From NCBI GenBank assembly GCA_016758965.1, contig JAEPRB010000114.1, positions 1 through 64,000 of the forward strand: 64,000 bases of DNA. Direction: 5' to 3'. Source of the stretch: Circinella minor. Its lineage: Eukaryota; Mucoromycota; Mucoromycetes; Mucorales; Lichtheimiaceae. Below, piece by piece: positions 9,707 to 20,700 of the stretch. Both the position numbers and the translations under genes were made by a program. The notes under the pieces were generated by a model that saw only the letters and a list, made by a program, of their open reading frames with translations, was not told the DNA's origin and searched no databases. The first letter of the stretch is position 1, and each line of letters opens with the position of its first letter.

Positions 9707-10162
9707 GGGAATTGCTACGGACACCCCAAAAACATACTATATTAAGTAATTTCATCTCTTATGGACACCCCACTTTTATATTTTTTCAAGGGCACACAAC
9801 AAATTGATATAATCACATCGTATCCAGCCATTTATACACTATCTATACAGCTATTATCGTTATACGACTTATAAATGTTTATGAAACTTATATTATCAGC
9901 TCGACTTTTTATAATAGCAATCAATATTTCTTATGGTTTCTTACTATATTCATTGTGTACACAAGTGAGATTTGTGGGCCTTATGAAAGCAAGACAAAAA
10001 AGGAATCATATATACTTTTAATGTTACATATGAGCGGTCAAACAAGCGCTATTGGTGTTGACAATGCTATCACTATAGTTTATATGGTCTAAGAACTTAT
10101 TTGATAACTGTTTATTTCTGGGGTGTCCGTAAGCAAAATATGGGGTGTCCGTAGCAATTCCC
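9707..10162. mobile_element. Mutator-like MITE with 9-bp duplication
   Basis: Both ends are GGGAATTGCTACGGACACCC in opposite orientation, perfect over 22 bp. The 9-bp sequence AAAAGAAAA flanks both ends (9698-9706, 10163-10171). A second inverted GGACACCCC pair lies just inside the ends (near 9765 and 10122). A 9-bp duplication and GGG-starting TIR fit Mutator-like elements. No ORF inside. Inserted in a coding exon of the gene at 8089-10874. Confidence 0.85.
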
Positions 10163-10874
10163 AAAAGAAAAAGAGGTCAAGCTTGATTTGTTGGTATTTA
10201 ACAAGCATTATGGTGACATTTTTGCTTGTGAGGACAAGCCCGTGGACACACCAGGAAAGGATCTTTTGGATGACAAGCACAAGGGTCAGAAATTGGCGGA
10301 AAAACGATTACTCCATATCCAAGCATTACTCCCTTATCCTTGTATGATAGAATCTATTGAAGTGCTCAGTGCTCAGTTTCATGGATTAAAGCTTATAGTA
10401 TATGGCTCGAAAATGACAAAAAATGGTGACTTTGTTCATTATCAAAAGTGTGAAACAGCGGTACCTACAATTGGAATTGGGGAATTTTCACAAGCTGCTT
10501 CCTTTTTGTCAACAGTTATCTCTTTTCAAGTAAGTCAAGGGACAAAACCGCGTGCTTTCTTTCGTATGTTCTATTATTAACTGTAACTCGCTTTTATATT
10601 TGTAATTTATTAGAGAAATGTAATGATGTGTCTTAAAAAAATACAAGTGATGTGTCAAGAGGCCTACCAATACCCTGTTGAATATTTGGAATTACCCAGC
10701 AACAATCAGGAAACATTTTGTCGTGATGATACTCCAGAATCCGATAATGGTTGTGTTAAAAGTAGCGTCAGTGTGGAAAGCCAAAGAAGTGATGGAGATT
10801 GGCGGAGTGAAGTTAGAAAACAAAGCATTATGAATTCAGTCCACGATAAACTCGAAAAGATGTGTTATGGGTGA

Positions 10875-11940
10875 CGCGGTATTGACAACTGAAGACGTGG
10901 AGGAGCTACTCTGAAAAATCATAAACAGAATTGGCTTTTCTTCTATTTTACCCTTCGTATATTTTAGTATAGCAAAAGAACCTGATGTAATCCATGATGT
11001 CAACGGAACCTATTTTTTTTTATAAAGTTGGCAATGGTAATAGATTATTATTATATATAATATCTTTTTCCCATCCCCTAGCATCTCCCCTATCCTTTTT
11101 CATTATACAGTATCGATATTCTTATACGTATATTTTTAGCACTTGAAAAAATTAGTAAAAACTAATTTATGATGAACAACGATAATAATAAATAACTGTT
11201 ATCATAACAACTTAACATTTATGTATCATTTTGGTTGGTTATTATAATCTTTTATCTTAATACATTGTATAAACAACCTCATGGTAATTTAATTATATAA
11301 TTTGAGAGATTATCTGAATTGTTTTCCTGTTCAAATAATCGATCTATGAAGTCCATATAATATATACATTGAAAAGATACTTATAAAGCTCAAGAAAATG
11401 TCTAGTGAATATTCAACAACCTATACAAACAACTACTATAACAGATGCCCCCGAAATGAGTGAAATTACTAGCACACAGAAAAAGAGCAATAAAGACGAT
11501 TACAAACAATAAAAAAAACACAAGAGAAAGCTTACTACTAGCCTAAAGTCATCCGGGCGAACCAAGTTTCTTTATAATACGATTTTTATATATTATTATA
11601 TTTACAATACTATTGAACCTCGTTTACCTATGTATCCCCTAGATACATATTGTAACCATGAAGTATAACCTTTAATGCCAAAACAAATATTGCCAACAAA
11701 GCACAGTACTCATCATTCTATTCGTCTCAGACAATGCATCTTCAACAAAATCGTACTATTGCTAAAGCATGAAAGAAACAGACGCACCGAAAAAAACAAA
11801 CAAGAGATTAATCAACTACTGAGATATCATGGAAAGAGGGGAAATTTGTTTACTCATACAAAATTCAATAAGGGATATCATGACAACCAGTAGTGCGATT
11901 TCTGTTGCGGAGTTATGGTAACCATAGCTCTCATACATTA
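10875..11940. other. AT-rich spacer, no gene seen
   Basis: Only short frames without recognisable content; a 72-codon frame at 11675-11893 is low-complexity and unconvincing. No RNA gene or repeat boundary seen. Confidence 0.45.
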
Positions 11941-13627
11941 CAGCGTTGAGCCATAAAATTGTTGTATTGGGCTACAGAAAATAAATATGGGCCATCAGAT
12001 AATAAAAATGAATATTATTCAAAATAAATTGTAATATATAAGTATTGTTTAGTATATTTATTTGTATCTAAGAGAAATAGCTATATAATAACAAGTATAT
12101 TTTATAAACCTTTTTCACTTGCTAAACAACGGTCCCAAAAAGTCAATAAATGCTTGATCCAAGCTTGACAGTCTTCGCGGGAAATGTGTTTTGATGCGAT
12201 CACTTAACTTAGTATTAAGTCTTACTGAGGTAGCATCTTAGTTGACAACGTCTTTAAGTTTCGACCAAAATTTCTCGATTGGGTTTAAGAAAGGAGAGTA
12301 TGGTGGAAGGTAAGTAATCTCAAAACCACGTTCAGTAACCCAATCCTTGACATCAATTGTTTTATGAATAGCTGCGCTATCCATAACAAGGTAACGATAC
12401 GGGATATCATGAGCTTTAATATTGGAAAGTACTTGTTCAATGAACTCCATAAAATCACTACCAGTCGTTCCTTTTTTGGGTGCCGAACCAGCATCTGCTT
12501 TTCTTTCCTTGTTTATTGATGCGTACACCTCTCGTTTGGATAATGTAATGACATCATGAGCAGTAATAGCTCCCAATATGCTGAAACTTGGACCTTTTGT
12601 TTCTACAGTAATTTTGCATGCTTTTCCAACGTTAGAACAACCATGAGAGCGATGCTTATTTCTATTGAATCCCGCCCCATCAATGAACACACACACAGAA
12701 AAGAAGTTGATTCCAAGTGCCATCCATGCTGATACAGCTTCGTACCGTTGTAATATAATTACATCATTATCACGAGCAACAAGTTGGTGAACAGTTCGTT
12801 TGTAGGTTAGATGGCATTTATTGCGCATATGGTAGTTAACAGCACGGCTGGTGATGGTTAAATATTTAAAGTGTTGGCAAAGTAAGCCAGTGACATCATT
12901 ACAGCTGATTGTTGTTTGTTCATGGAGCTTTTCAAAGATAAAAACTGTATGCTCTTCAGTAAGCTTTGATTTAGCACCAGTATTTTTGGACGAGCCAAGG
13001 AATACATCTTTACCATTGTTGCATGCCTCGGTCTGTTGTTTAACTCGTCGTTTGGTAGTCGAATAAGACAAAGTAACTTTTTTTGCAGCAACACTGATCG
13101 ACATGCCTTCAAATTCTTGTAATTAAATTGATCATTTTCGCAACTTTGATATCATCTTTTGTATTGTACAGGCCTCGAATTTGACATGAAGGTGTATCAT
13201 TGTTACTGGTAGGTTCCTTGAACTTTTTTTTTCTTTCATCTTGTTTCTATAATTGGTGCCTGCGGCATCCTTCCAGTCCATATAATATGAAATAGATAGA
13301 ACAATTTTTTCGTCAATGGTATTAATATTATTATCAGTGGTGTTATGGTCTTCCATGATGACAACAAATGTAAAATAAATAAAGATATTTGAGAACAAAA
13401 AAAAATGTCTCTTTGACATGACATTTATGTGTGTATTAAACTTCTCTTGGCTCAAAATTATAACCATGCCATTTTTGGGAATCTGCAGCTTGGATTTGCT
13501 CGGCATGGATCAACTTCAAGATAGATGGCTCGATTTCCTTCAAGTAGCTCAATTGGGAGATTTAGACTCATTTTCAAAATTGTGGCTCAATTTTATTTTG
13601 GATCGCCAAATTTAACTTCCAACGCTG
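11941..13627 (-). mobile_element. Tc1/mariner element, copy 2 (both ends present)
   Basis: A 1687-bp element flanked by TA at 11939-11940 and 13628-13629. The right end is the complement of CAGCGTTGGAAGTTAAATTT; the left end has lost about 30 bp just inside CAGCGTTG relative to copy 1, leaving only 8-9 bp of left TIR. Body nearly identical to copy 1, so the two share a recent ancestor. Subterminal GGCTCAATTT/GGCTCGATTT motifs repeat inside the right end. Confidence 0.9.
12238..13104 (-). CDS. Tc1/mariner-type DDE transposase, copy 2
   Basis: Same 288-residue frame as copy 1 with D142, D242 and E277 intact. It differs at five residues: P36L, I60L, V88A, R106H and D113N. None touches the catalytic triad. 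The upstream segment (start at MEDHN, 13355) is in frame but closed by TGA (Trp codon in copy 1) and by the same TAA found in copy 1. Whether the protein is made depends on the start or intron used. The damaged left TIR suggests this copy is immobile. Confidence 0.88.
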   Translation of the reverse strand: MSISVAAKKVTLSYSTTKRRVKQQTEACNNGKDVFLGSSKNTGAKSKLTEEHTVFIFEKLHEQTTISCNDVTGLLCQHFKYLTITSRAVNYHMRNKCHLTYKRTVHQLVARDNDVIILQRYEAVSAWMALGINFFSVCVFIDGAGFNRNKHRSHGCSNVGKACKITVETKGPSFSILGAITAHDVITLSKREVYASINKERKADAGSAPKKGTTGSDFMEFIEQVLSNIKAHDIPYRYLVMDSAAIHKTIDVKDWVTERGFEITYLPPYSPFLNPIEKFWSKLKDVVN

Positions 13628-15794
13628 TAAAGCAAATAATGCGAAACAATTTTTTTAAAAAAAAAACTTTCTTCGTTAAGTGTTAAGGTCGCTTAATACA
13701 AATGCGACAATATGCAGATGATGTGTTCAAATTTTTTTTTGTTTATAAAACCATTGTCTAATTAAATAGAGCTGGCGCATGATTTATTATATCGATTGGG
13801 ATAGTAATATGTTGATGTAATTAAAGAGAAAGTTGCCTGCATAAAGTTATATAGAGAGTAATATCTGTACTGTAAATATGACTTACTATTTGTTGTATTT
13901 TAGTAAAGCTTGGTACGTACCTTATACAAACGTTGTTTTTTTTCATATACGTATCAAGATTAATTTATTCAAAGTGTCTTTAATATAATTTTAAAAATTA
14001 TAATTGTCGATAGGTAATTGCTGAAACATAATTTTCATATATTAAAGCAAATAACACATAAGCTCTTTTAGCTAATCACGTATTATCGTTACATACGAAC
14101 ATTGTATATTAATGTTTGTCTACTATCTACTAATTGTATGCTGCAAATACATCATATTGGTCATTTTAGTACTGTGATAGCTGTTATTGATTTGTTATTG
14201 ACATCTATTATTAGCGTTGAAGATATTACCAATGCTGATCCTTGTTTCGAAGATACATCCTTGATTAAAGATTGGAGACTTGTGATATTCATTTTTGACA
14301 AAGCAGCTCATTCTTTATTAGAATGCTTACCATTATTAATAGAACATCACGATTTAGCACATGTCATTTTCTAGTTGAGTGGTTTTGTGAGAGCTAATTA
14401 GGTAAGAATATTTATCTACATAAGCTTGTTTATTTAATCAAAATGCTGAGGATAGTTTGGTATGGGTTACGTATAGTGATGCTGACCGAATTTATAAGGC
14501 ACAAATAACACTTCATGTTCCTTTAAAAGTTCTATATCACAAGTCATGCTTATACACTCATTGTTTTTTTTAGCAATTAAACACTACTCTTAAATAAGAA
14601 AATGAAGGAGGTGTTGCTTTAGTTGTTATATATATGGTTTAAGAAAAATGTTATAAAGAAAAAAGGAACTACGTACTATATCCAGTAATATAATATGTTG
14701 AATATATAATGGGTTGATATTTTTCTTACCACTGAGGAAATAAATACAGTAACACCTACTACTATTATTTTATTTCTCGCAACTGGCCATTATTATTATT
14801 GTCATATTGATATATGTCATATATATTATTCTTGTTATACAGTTTTTATGTTTGAATATATTACAATGTAGAGTGTTTACTTGTTTAATAAAACATTTCT
14901 CGTTGCTCATACGAATTACAAATAATTGTAAACAGTGACATTATCACATAAAAAGAAAAAAAAGGATATAATGTTACTACCAGGATGTTTTTATCACCAT
15001 GGTAAATTATTATAGAATTAGGTACTAGTAACCGTAGTTCCCTTTTTTTACAGAAACTACCGTAATATGTATCTAATATATGTCGGTTCATCGGTGTTTC
15101 TAATTATATAAAAAATATTGTTTATAGTAAATGATATAATATATTATAATATAATATAAAACAATCTGTGTCAGAATGAAACATATAGTTATTATAAAGC
15201 CAGGGTTTTTTCTATTACTTTTAATAGAATAAAAGATGTAAAGATGAGGTAGGGAAAAAAAAAGGTTTTTTAATGAAGAAAAAGAACTGTCAAGCATAAA
15301 AATCCTGTTGCTGAGTTGTACATATTAGTACTCTATTTTGTAGCACGTAATTGACACGTTCCAAGGGTGACTATTGACTACTTATTTTGGTGGATAAACA
15401 TGATGCAAAAACCAATATTATAACTGTTCAATACATGCTTTTAGATCATCTATTAAAGCTTTGTATATCAACAATAATAATAAATATATTAAATAAGAGA
15501 TTCTTTTTTTATTAGTATTGATTTCTAGAAAATTATTAAACCGTTGAAAAAACAAAAAGAAATAGATAATAAGAAAAACAAGGTCGTTGTCAAAAAGTTA
15601 TATTTAGTTATTAAGAAGTTATCAGGTTACTATGGGGAAGTTCAGTTGTATTATGAAGGGAAAAAAAAGAAAAGAAATATGAAGTCAGACATAATGAAGT
15701 GTTCTTTCTTATTTCCTCTCTCTTTTTATTTTCTCTCCCTCTCTTTTTCTCTTTTTTTTAAAACTTTTTATTTTTCTTTTAATTCTAATAAATC
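13628..15794. other. AT-rich spacer upstream of the Ral gene
   Basis: Contains a 90-codon frame at 14102-14374 (VEDITNADPCFEDTSLIKDW...) that could be a fragment of a decayed gene but matches nothing I know. Remaining short frames are low complexity. The last 90 bases are a pyrimidine-rich tract, listed separately. Confidence 0.4.
15701..15780 (+). promoter_or_regulatory. pyrimidine-rich tract before the Ral gene
   Basis: An almost unbroken C/T stretch (TTCCTCTCTCTTTTT... to TTTTTCTTTT) ends 14 bases before the ATG at 15795. CT-rich tracts just upstream of start codons are common core-promoter/leader features in fungi; role inferred. Confidence 0.4.
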
Positions 15795-16651
15795 ATGGCG
15801 AAAAAATCAAAACAAACACTTCCACTTCATAAGGTCATCATGGTTGGCTCTGGTGGAGTCGGCAAATCTGCTTTAACTTTACAATACATGTATGGTGACT
15901 TTGTAGAAGAATACGATCCAACGAAAGCTGATTGTAAATGGTTATTTTTATAATTATTCATTATAATTATTTATTTAATATATCTCATTTAACACTCCAT
16001 TTCTCTTTTCTTAAAATATAAATAATATAAATAGCCTATAGAAAGAAAGTCATGTTAGATGGTCAAGAATGTCAAATTGATATTCTCGATACAGCAGGTC
16101 AAGAAGAATATGCAGCCGTAAGTGTGGGTGGAGGGAAATATAAGAAAATGCTTATAAAAAATATAAACTAAAGTGTGTACACTTATATATAAATAGATTC
16201 GTGATAATTATTATCGATCTGGTGAAGGATTTTTATGTGTATTTTCAGTATGTGAACATGAATCGTTTGAACATACTCAAGAATTTCGGGATCAAATTCT
16301 AAGAGTTCTCGATGATGATACCGTAAGTTAAATTTAGTGATATTTTATTATAAATAGAATTTTTGTTTTAATAGTAGAATATATATATGTATATATATAA
16401 TATGTTATGATTAGATTCCATTTATTTTGGTGGGTAATAAAGTAGATTTGGCCCATTTACGTAAAGTATCATCATCTGAAGCACAGCAATTGGGACAAGA
16501 ATGGGGCTGTCCTTATTTGGAAACATCTGCCAAGACACGTCAAAATGTAGATGAAGTATATACAATGTTGATGCGAAGTATTCGGGATCGTAAAGAACAA
16601 TTGCACATGAATGAAGGGAAATCAAAGAAAGGAAAATGTATCATTATATAA
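15795..16651 (+). CDS. Ral-type small GTPase (RalA-like)
   Basis: Four exons: 15795-15933, 16035-16117, 16197-16322, 16415-16651; 194 residues. P-loop [14 protein letters not shown], effector region YDPTKADSYRKK (the E/DPTKADSYRKKV string is diagnostic of Ral over Ras, Rap or Rheb), switch [26 protein letters not shown] and ETSAK guanine-base motifs. Q in DTAGQ and G in GGVGKS are normal, so it should be a regulated GTPase. C-terminus is short and basic ([10 protein letters not shown]), a CAAX box with a final Ile that favours geranylgeranylation, hence membrane-bound. Animal Ral controls exocyst-dependent secretion; the same role here is inference. Transcribed toward FKS1, 1.1 kb away. Confidence 0.93.
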
Positions 16652-17793
16652 GAATAACAAACCTAAATCATATCATTTATTATAAACAACAACCAAGCAT
16701 CCATCCATTTCTTCTCTCATCTTTCTTCTTTAGCAATTCTATTTAGTACAATTAAAACATGTCATATATCTTTTTAACAACACCAACAACAAACAGTAAG
16801 ACTTCATCTCCTCCTTTTTTTTATATTTTTTTCTTTATAAAACTCATTTTATCTCGTTCACACGTTCTTCCTCTCTCCCTCTCTCTTTATCCCTCTTCAT
16901 TTATTTTACCAAATCAACAAACTAATATTTTTTTTCAACAATTGCCAATAAATAAATAAAAAGAATTAAAATATCAATATCGATTAGAAAGAGCTGAATG
17001 ACTGATGCTATATAAATAAAGAATCCTTAAAACAACATATATTACATAAACAATCAATACCAAATCAATGAATATATAAGATGATCATATTCATTTTATT
17101 TGTTTAGAAAAGAGTATCGATCCCGAGGATTGTTTTTCGATGAATATAGCAACGAAAAAAAAAAGACTAAAACAAATGTTGACATTGTGTTTTACATTAT
17201 TGATATCGAAGAGATAATAATAATAATTAAATAAGAAAACAAGGAAATACATAACAAGGGGGTAGTGATAGTTAGTGAAGTGTGGGGGGTGTTGCATATA
17301 ATAAAAGTGACAAACTATCATTATAATTATTATTAATTACAGAGAATGCGTATATGCAAAAAAAAAAAAAACAAGAGAGTTCAAATTAAAAAATTCTTAT
17401 ATATATTTATATAATATATACATCTTCATTATAATAAACTAAGGGGGTGTATATATTTTATATGCTTCATAATTTAGGATGTATACACACGCACATACAA
17501 GACAGCAGTCTTTATTTTCAATCCGGAAACTTTTTTTTTTTTACAAAATCATGCATATATTGTTTTTTCCTTGTTGATCGTATATAATGTATGTGTCTTT
17601 AGACGTGTTTTTTTTTTGGTTCGTTATCGTGATATTTGTTTATCTTTCTCTTCATTCCTTAACTGGATCAACTATTTTGTTTCTCTTTCCTTTTTTTTTT
17701 AATTTGCAATTTTATTACTCATATATGTCATACCCTTCTTTCTCTCCTTTTAATAAGTGACTTCTCCTCCATTAAAATAATATCAAAAGTCAA
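16652..17793. other. Ral 3' region and FKS1 upstream region
   Basis: AT-rich spacer with long T/CT runs (16850-16880, 17690-17765) and A-tracts. No ORF with content; the FKS1 promoter should lie in the right part. Confidence 0.5.
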
Positions 17794-20700
17794 ATGACAT
17801 CGTAAGTGTAATAGTGAAGACAACCCTATACAATAAAAAAAATATTAACGTAAATCATAAAACTTATTTTTTTTTTATATGCAGCTCCAATAACAATAAC
17901 AATATGCAACAACAAGAGGATGAACAAGAGGATACAGTGCCACCATTGCCTTCACAACAACAAACATCGCGTCAAAACATAATAGGTAAAATATATTTAA
18001 TACAAATAAAATAATAAAAACAAAGCTAATAGCAGGGTAATTATAGATATATCATTACCGACTCCTGAAACATCGATCATGGAATCACCAGGTATGGTTG
18101 GTGCTAGTTCATCTGCTGGCACCTTATATACAGCATTGCAAAGACCTCATCATGATATACATTCATCAAAAGCGTCATCAGCTCCACCAAAAGAAGAATC
18201 TGTGACAACAGCAGCAGAAGAAGAGGAAGAAGCAACAAAACCAGAAAAAAATTGGCAAAAGCAACACCATTATAATTATCATCAACAATATCCTAATTGG
18301 AATACAACGGATGCCCCCGTCAAAATTTCTGAAATTGAATCCATTTTTGGCACTTTTGTAACAAAATTCGGTTTCCAACGAGACAACAGCTACAACATGT
18401 TTGACCATTTATTAACCATGTTGGATTCACGTTCAGCTCGTATGGAACCGTGGCAAGCGCTTTGGACTCTTCATGCTGATTATATTGGTGGTGAGCATGC
18501 CAATTATCGAAAATGGTATTTTGCAGCTCAGTTGAATTTGGATGATAATCATCCTGCTCCACCAAAGACAACACCTACTGGTTTACTGGTAGAAGAAGCC
18601 AAAAGAGAATGGAGAGAACGTATGGAAAATATGACTAATCATCAAAGGGTGGCTCAATTGGCACTTTATTTATTAATATGGGGTGAAGCTGCAACTTTAC
18701 GTTATATCCCTGAATTAATTTGTTTTATATTTAAATTGGCCGATGATTATTATGCAGCTCCACCACCTGAACAACAACAACAGCAACTCAGCTTTTTGGA
18801 TGATATTGTATCGCCTCTTTATTCTTTTGTTCATAACCAATCTTATCAATGGGTTCAAGGACAATGTATTCGTCGTGAAAAAGACCACAACCACATTATT
18901 GGTTATGATGATATCAATCAATTCTTTTGGGATCGACGTGCTATAGCTCAACGACTTGTACTTCGTGATGGTCACATGTTAAAAGACATGCCACCCAATC
19001 AAAGATTTATTGGTTTGGCTAATGTAGATTGGGATGGTGCATTTCACAAGACATTTTACGAGTCCCGTTCATGGTTACATTTACTTACCAACTTTTCGCG
19101 TATTTGGATTATCCACGCATCTATTTTTTGGTATTATATGGCGGCCAATGTTGACTTTTTATATATGGATCACCATGAAATGCCAGTCAAACTTTCTGTG
19201 GTCGGATTAGGTGGATTGGTTGCCGTGTTACTCATGATGGCAGCAACTGTGGCTGAATTCATGTATTTACCAACAAGTAAAAGTACTGCAAAAATATTAT
19301 TTTCGCGACTGACCATGTTAAGTCTATTGGCTGGATGTCACGTGGGTTCTTCTATCTATGTTCTTTGGATTGATCGAACGAGTTGGATTGCATTGATTGT
19401 AGCTGCATGTCAATTGGGTCTAGGTGCTATTGTTGCTATTCTTTTGGCCATCATTCCATCAGCTAACTTGTTCCATCGCAAGAGAGCAAGTAACCATTTG
19501 GCTTGCAAGACGTTTACATCGAATTTTCCATCCATGACCAGTGATGATCGATTTTTATCCGTGTTGCTATGGATATGTATCTTTGCTTGCAAGTTTTTAG
19601 AAACCTATTTCTTTTTAGCATTGTCGTTTCGAGATGCGTTGTCTGCAACAAGTATGATGAATTTAAATAATTGTATGGCGGATCCGTTATTAGGTAAATG
19701 GGTATGTCAATTACTTCCTACATTAACAAGTATTTTAATGTTTACGGTCGAATTGGTGTTGTTTTTCTTGGATACCTACTTGTGGTATGTGGTATGGAGT
19801 ACCATGTTTTCTGTTTCACAAGCATTCCGCATGGGTATTTCTATCATGACTTCGTGGAAGACCTTGTTTTCTCGTCTACCAAATTTGTTGTATAGTAAGG
19901 TATTGGCTACACCACAACAAGAAGATCAATTGACTACAACTCCCTTACGCAAAATGGCTTGCTCACAAATGTGGAATGCCATTATTATTGCCATGTATCG
20001 TGAACATTTGTTATCCAGTCATAATTTACAAGCTCTTTTATATCATTGGCGTGCTACAGATGATGAACATCAACATGGTGAAATTGCCTCACCTCCCTTT
20101 TTCAATCCACGCAACAAAATAAAAAAGGAGGATTGCTTCCCATCACATTCCGAAGCAGAGCGTCGATTATCATTTTTTGCACAAAGTTTGGCGACCGATA
20201 TTCCAGAACCTTGTTCTGTCCAAAAAATGCCAACATTTACAGTATTCACACCTCATTATGCTGAAAAGATGATTTTAACATTACGTGAGATTATTCGTGA
20301 AGAAGATAATACCACACGTGTGACTTTGTTGGAATATTTGAAACGCCTGCATCCAACTGAATGGGACAATTTTGTCAAGGATACCAAGTTTATGGCTGAA
20401 GAAGAAAATCCATTCCAAATCCATTCATCAAGTACCACTGGATTGTCTGAGTATAATAACAAGAAACCAGAAGACCATACATGTTCATCATCATCTCCAT
20501 TTTCAGCTTCAGTGGCCAGTGATAAAGATGATTTACCATTTTATTGTATTGGATTTAAGTCATCGAAACCCGAGTATACCATGCGGACAAGAATGTGGGC
20601 ATCATTACGAGCTCAAACGTTATATAGAACTGTCTCTGGTTTTATGAATTATGCACGAGCATTAAAAATTCTTCACCGCATTGAACATCCTGAATTGGCC

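Larger units (their letters stand above)
8089..10874 (+). pseudogene. multi-exon gene of unknown family broken by two MITEs
   Basis: Exons by splice signals and phase: 8089-8369, 8476-8708, 8805-9065, 9137-9564, 9641-10529, 10614-10874 (stop TGA). Phases match at every junction. The fourth exon contains a 299-bp MITE (9145-9443) and the fifth a 456-bp MITE (9707-10162); removing each with one target duplication restores the reading frame exactly. A further TGA at 9458-9460 interrupts the fourth exon. Recognisable peptide stretches: DKFSKEQNRLDLCRHGFFPN, HNEGWYQINVYSDVFDLVFL, RTECHAAAVKFLKKMKK, GLKLIVYGSKMTKNGDFVHY. No named domain is visible; the style resembles large multi-copy families seen in Mucorales genomes, which is an impression and not a database result. 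First exon and start codon not determined. Confidence 0.65.

Noticed and set aside
16652..17793. Ral and FKS1 as a functional gene pair
   Set aside because: Glucan synthase is regulated by Rho1, not Ral, in known fungi; 1.1 kb separates the genes and co-orientation alone is no evidence.
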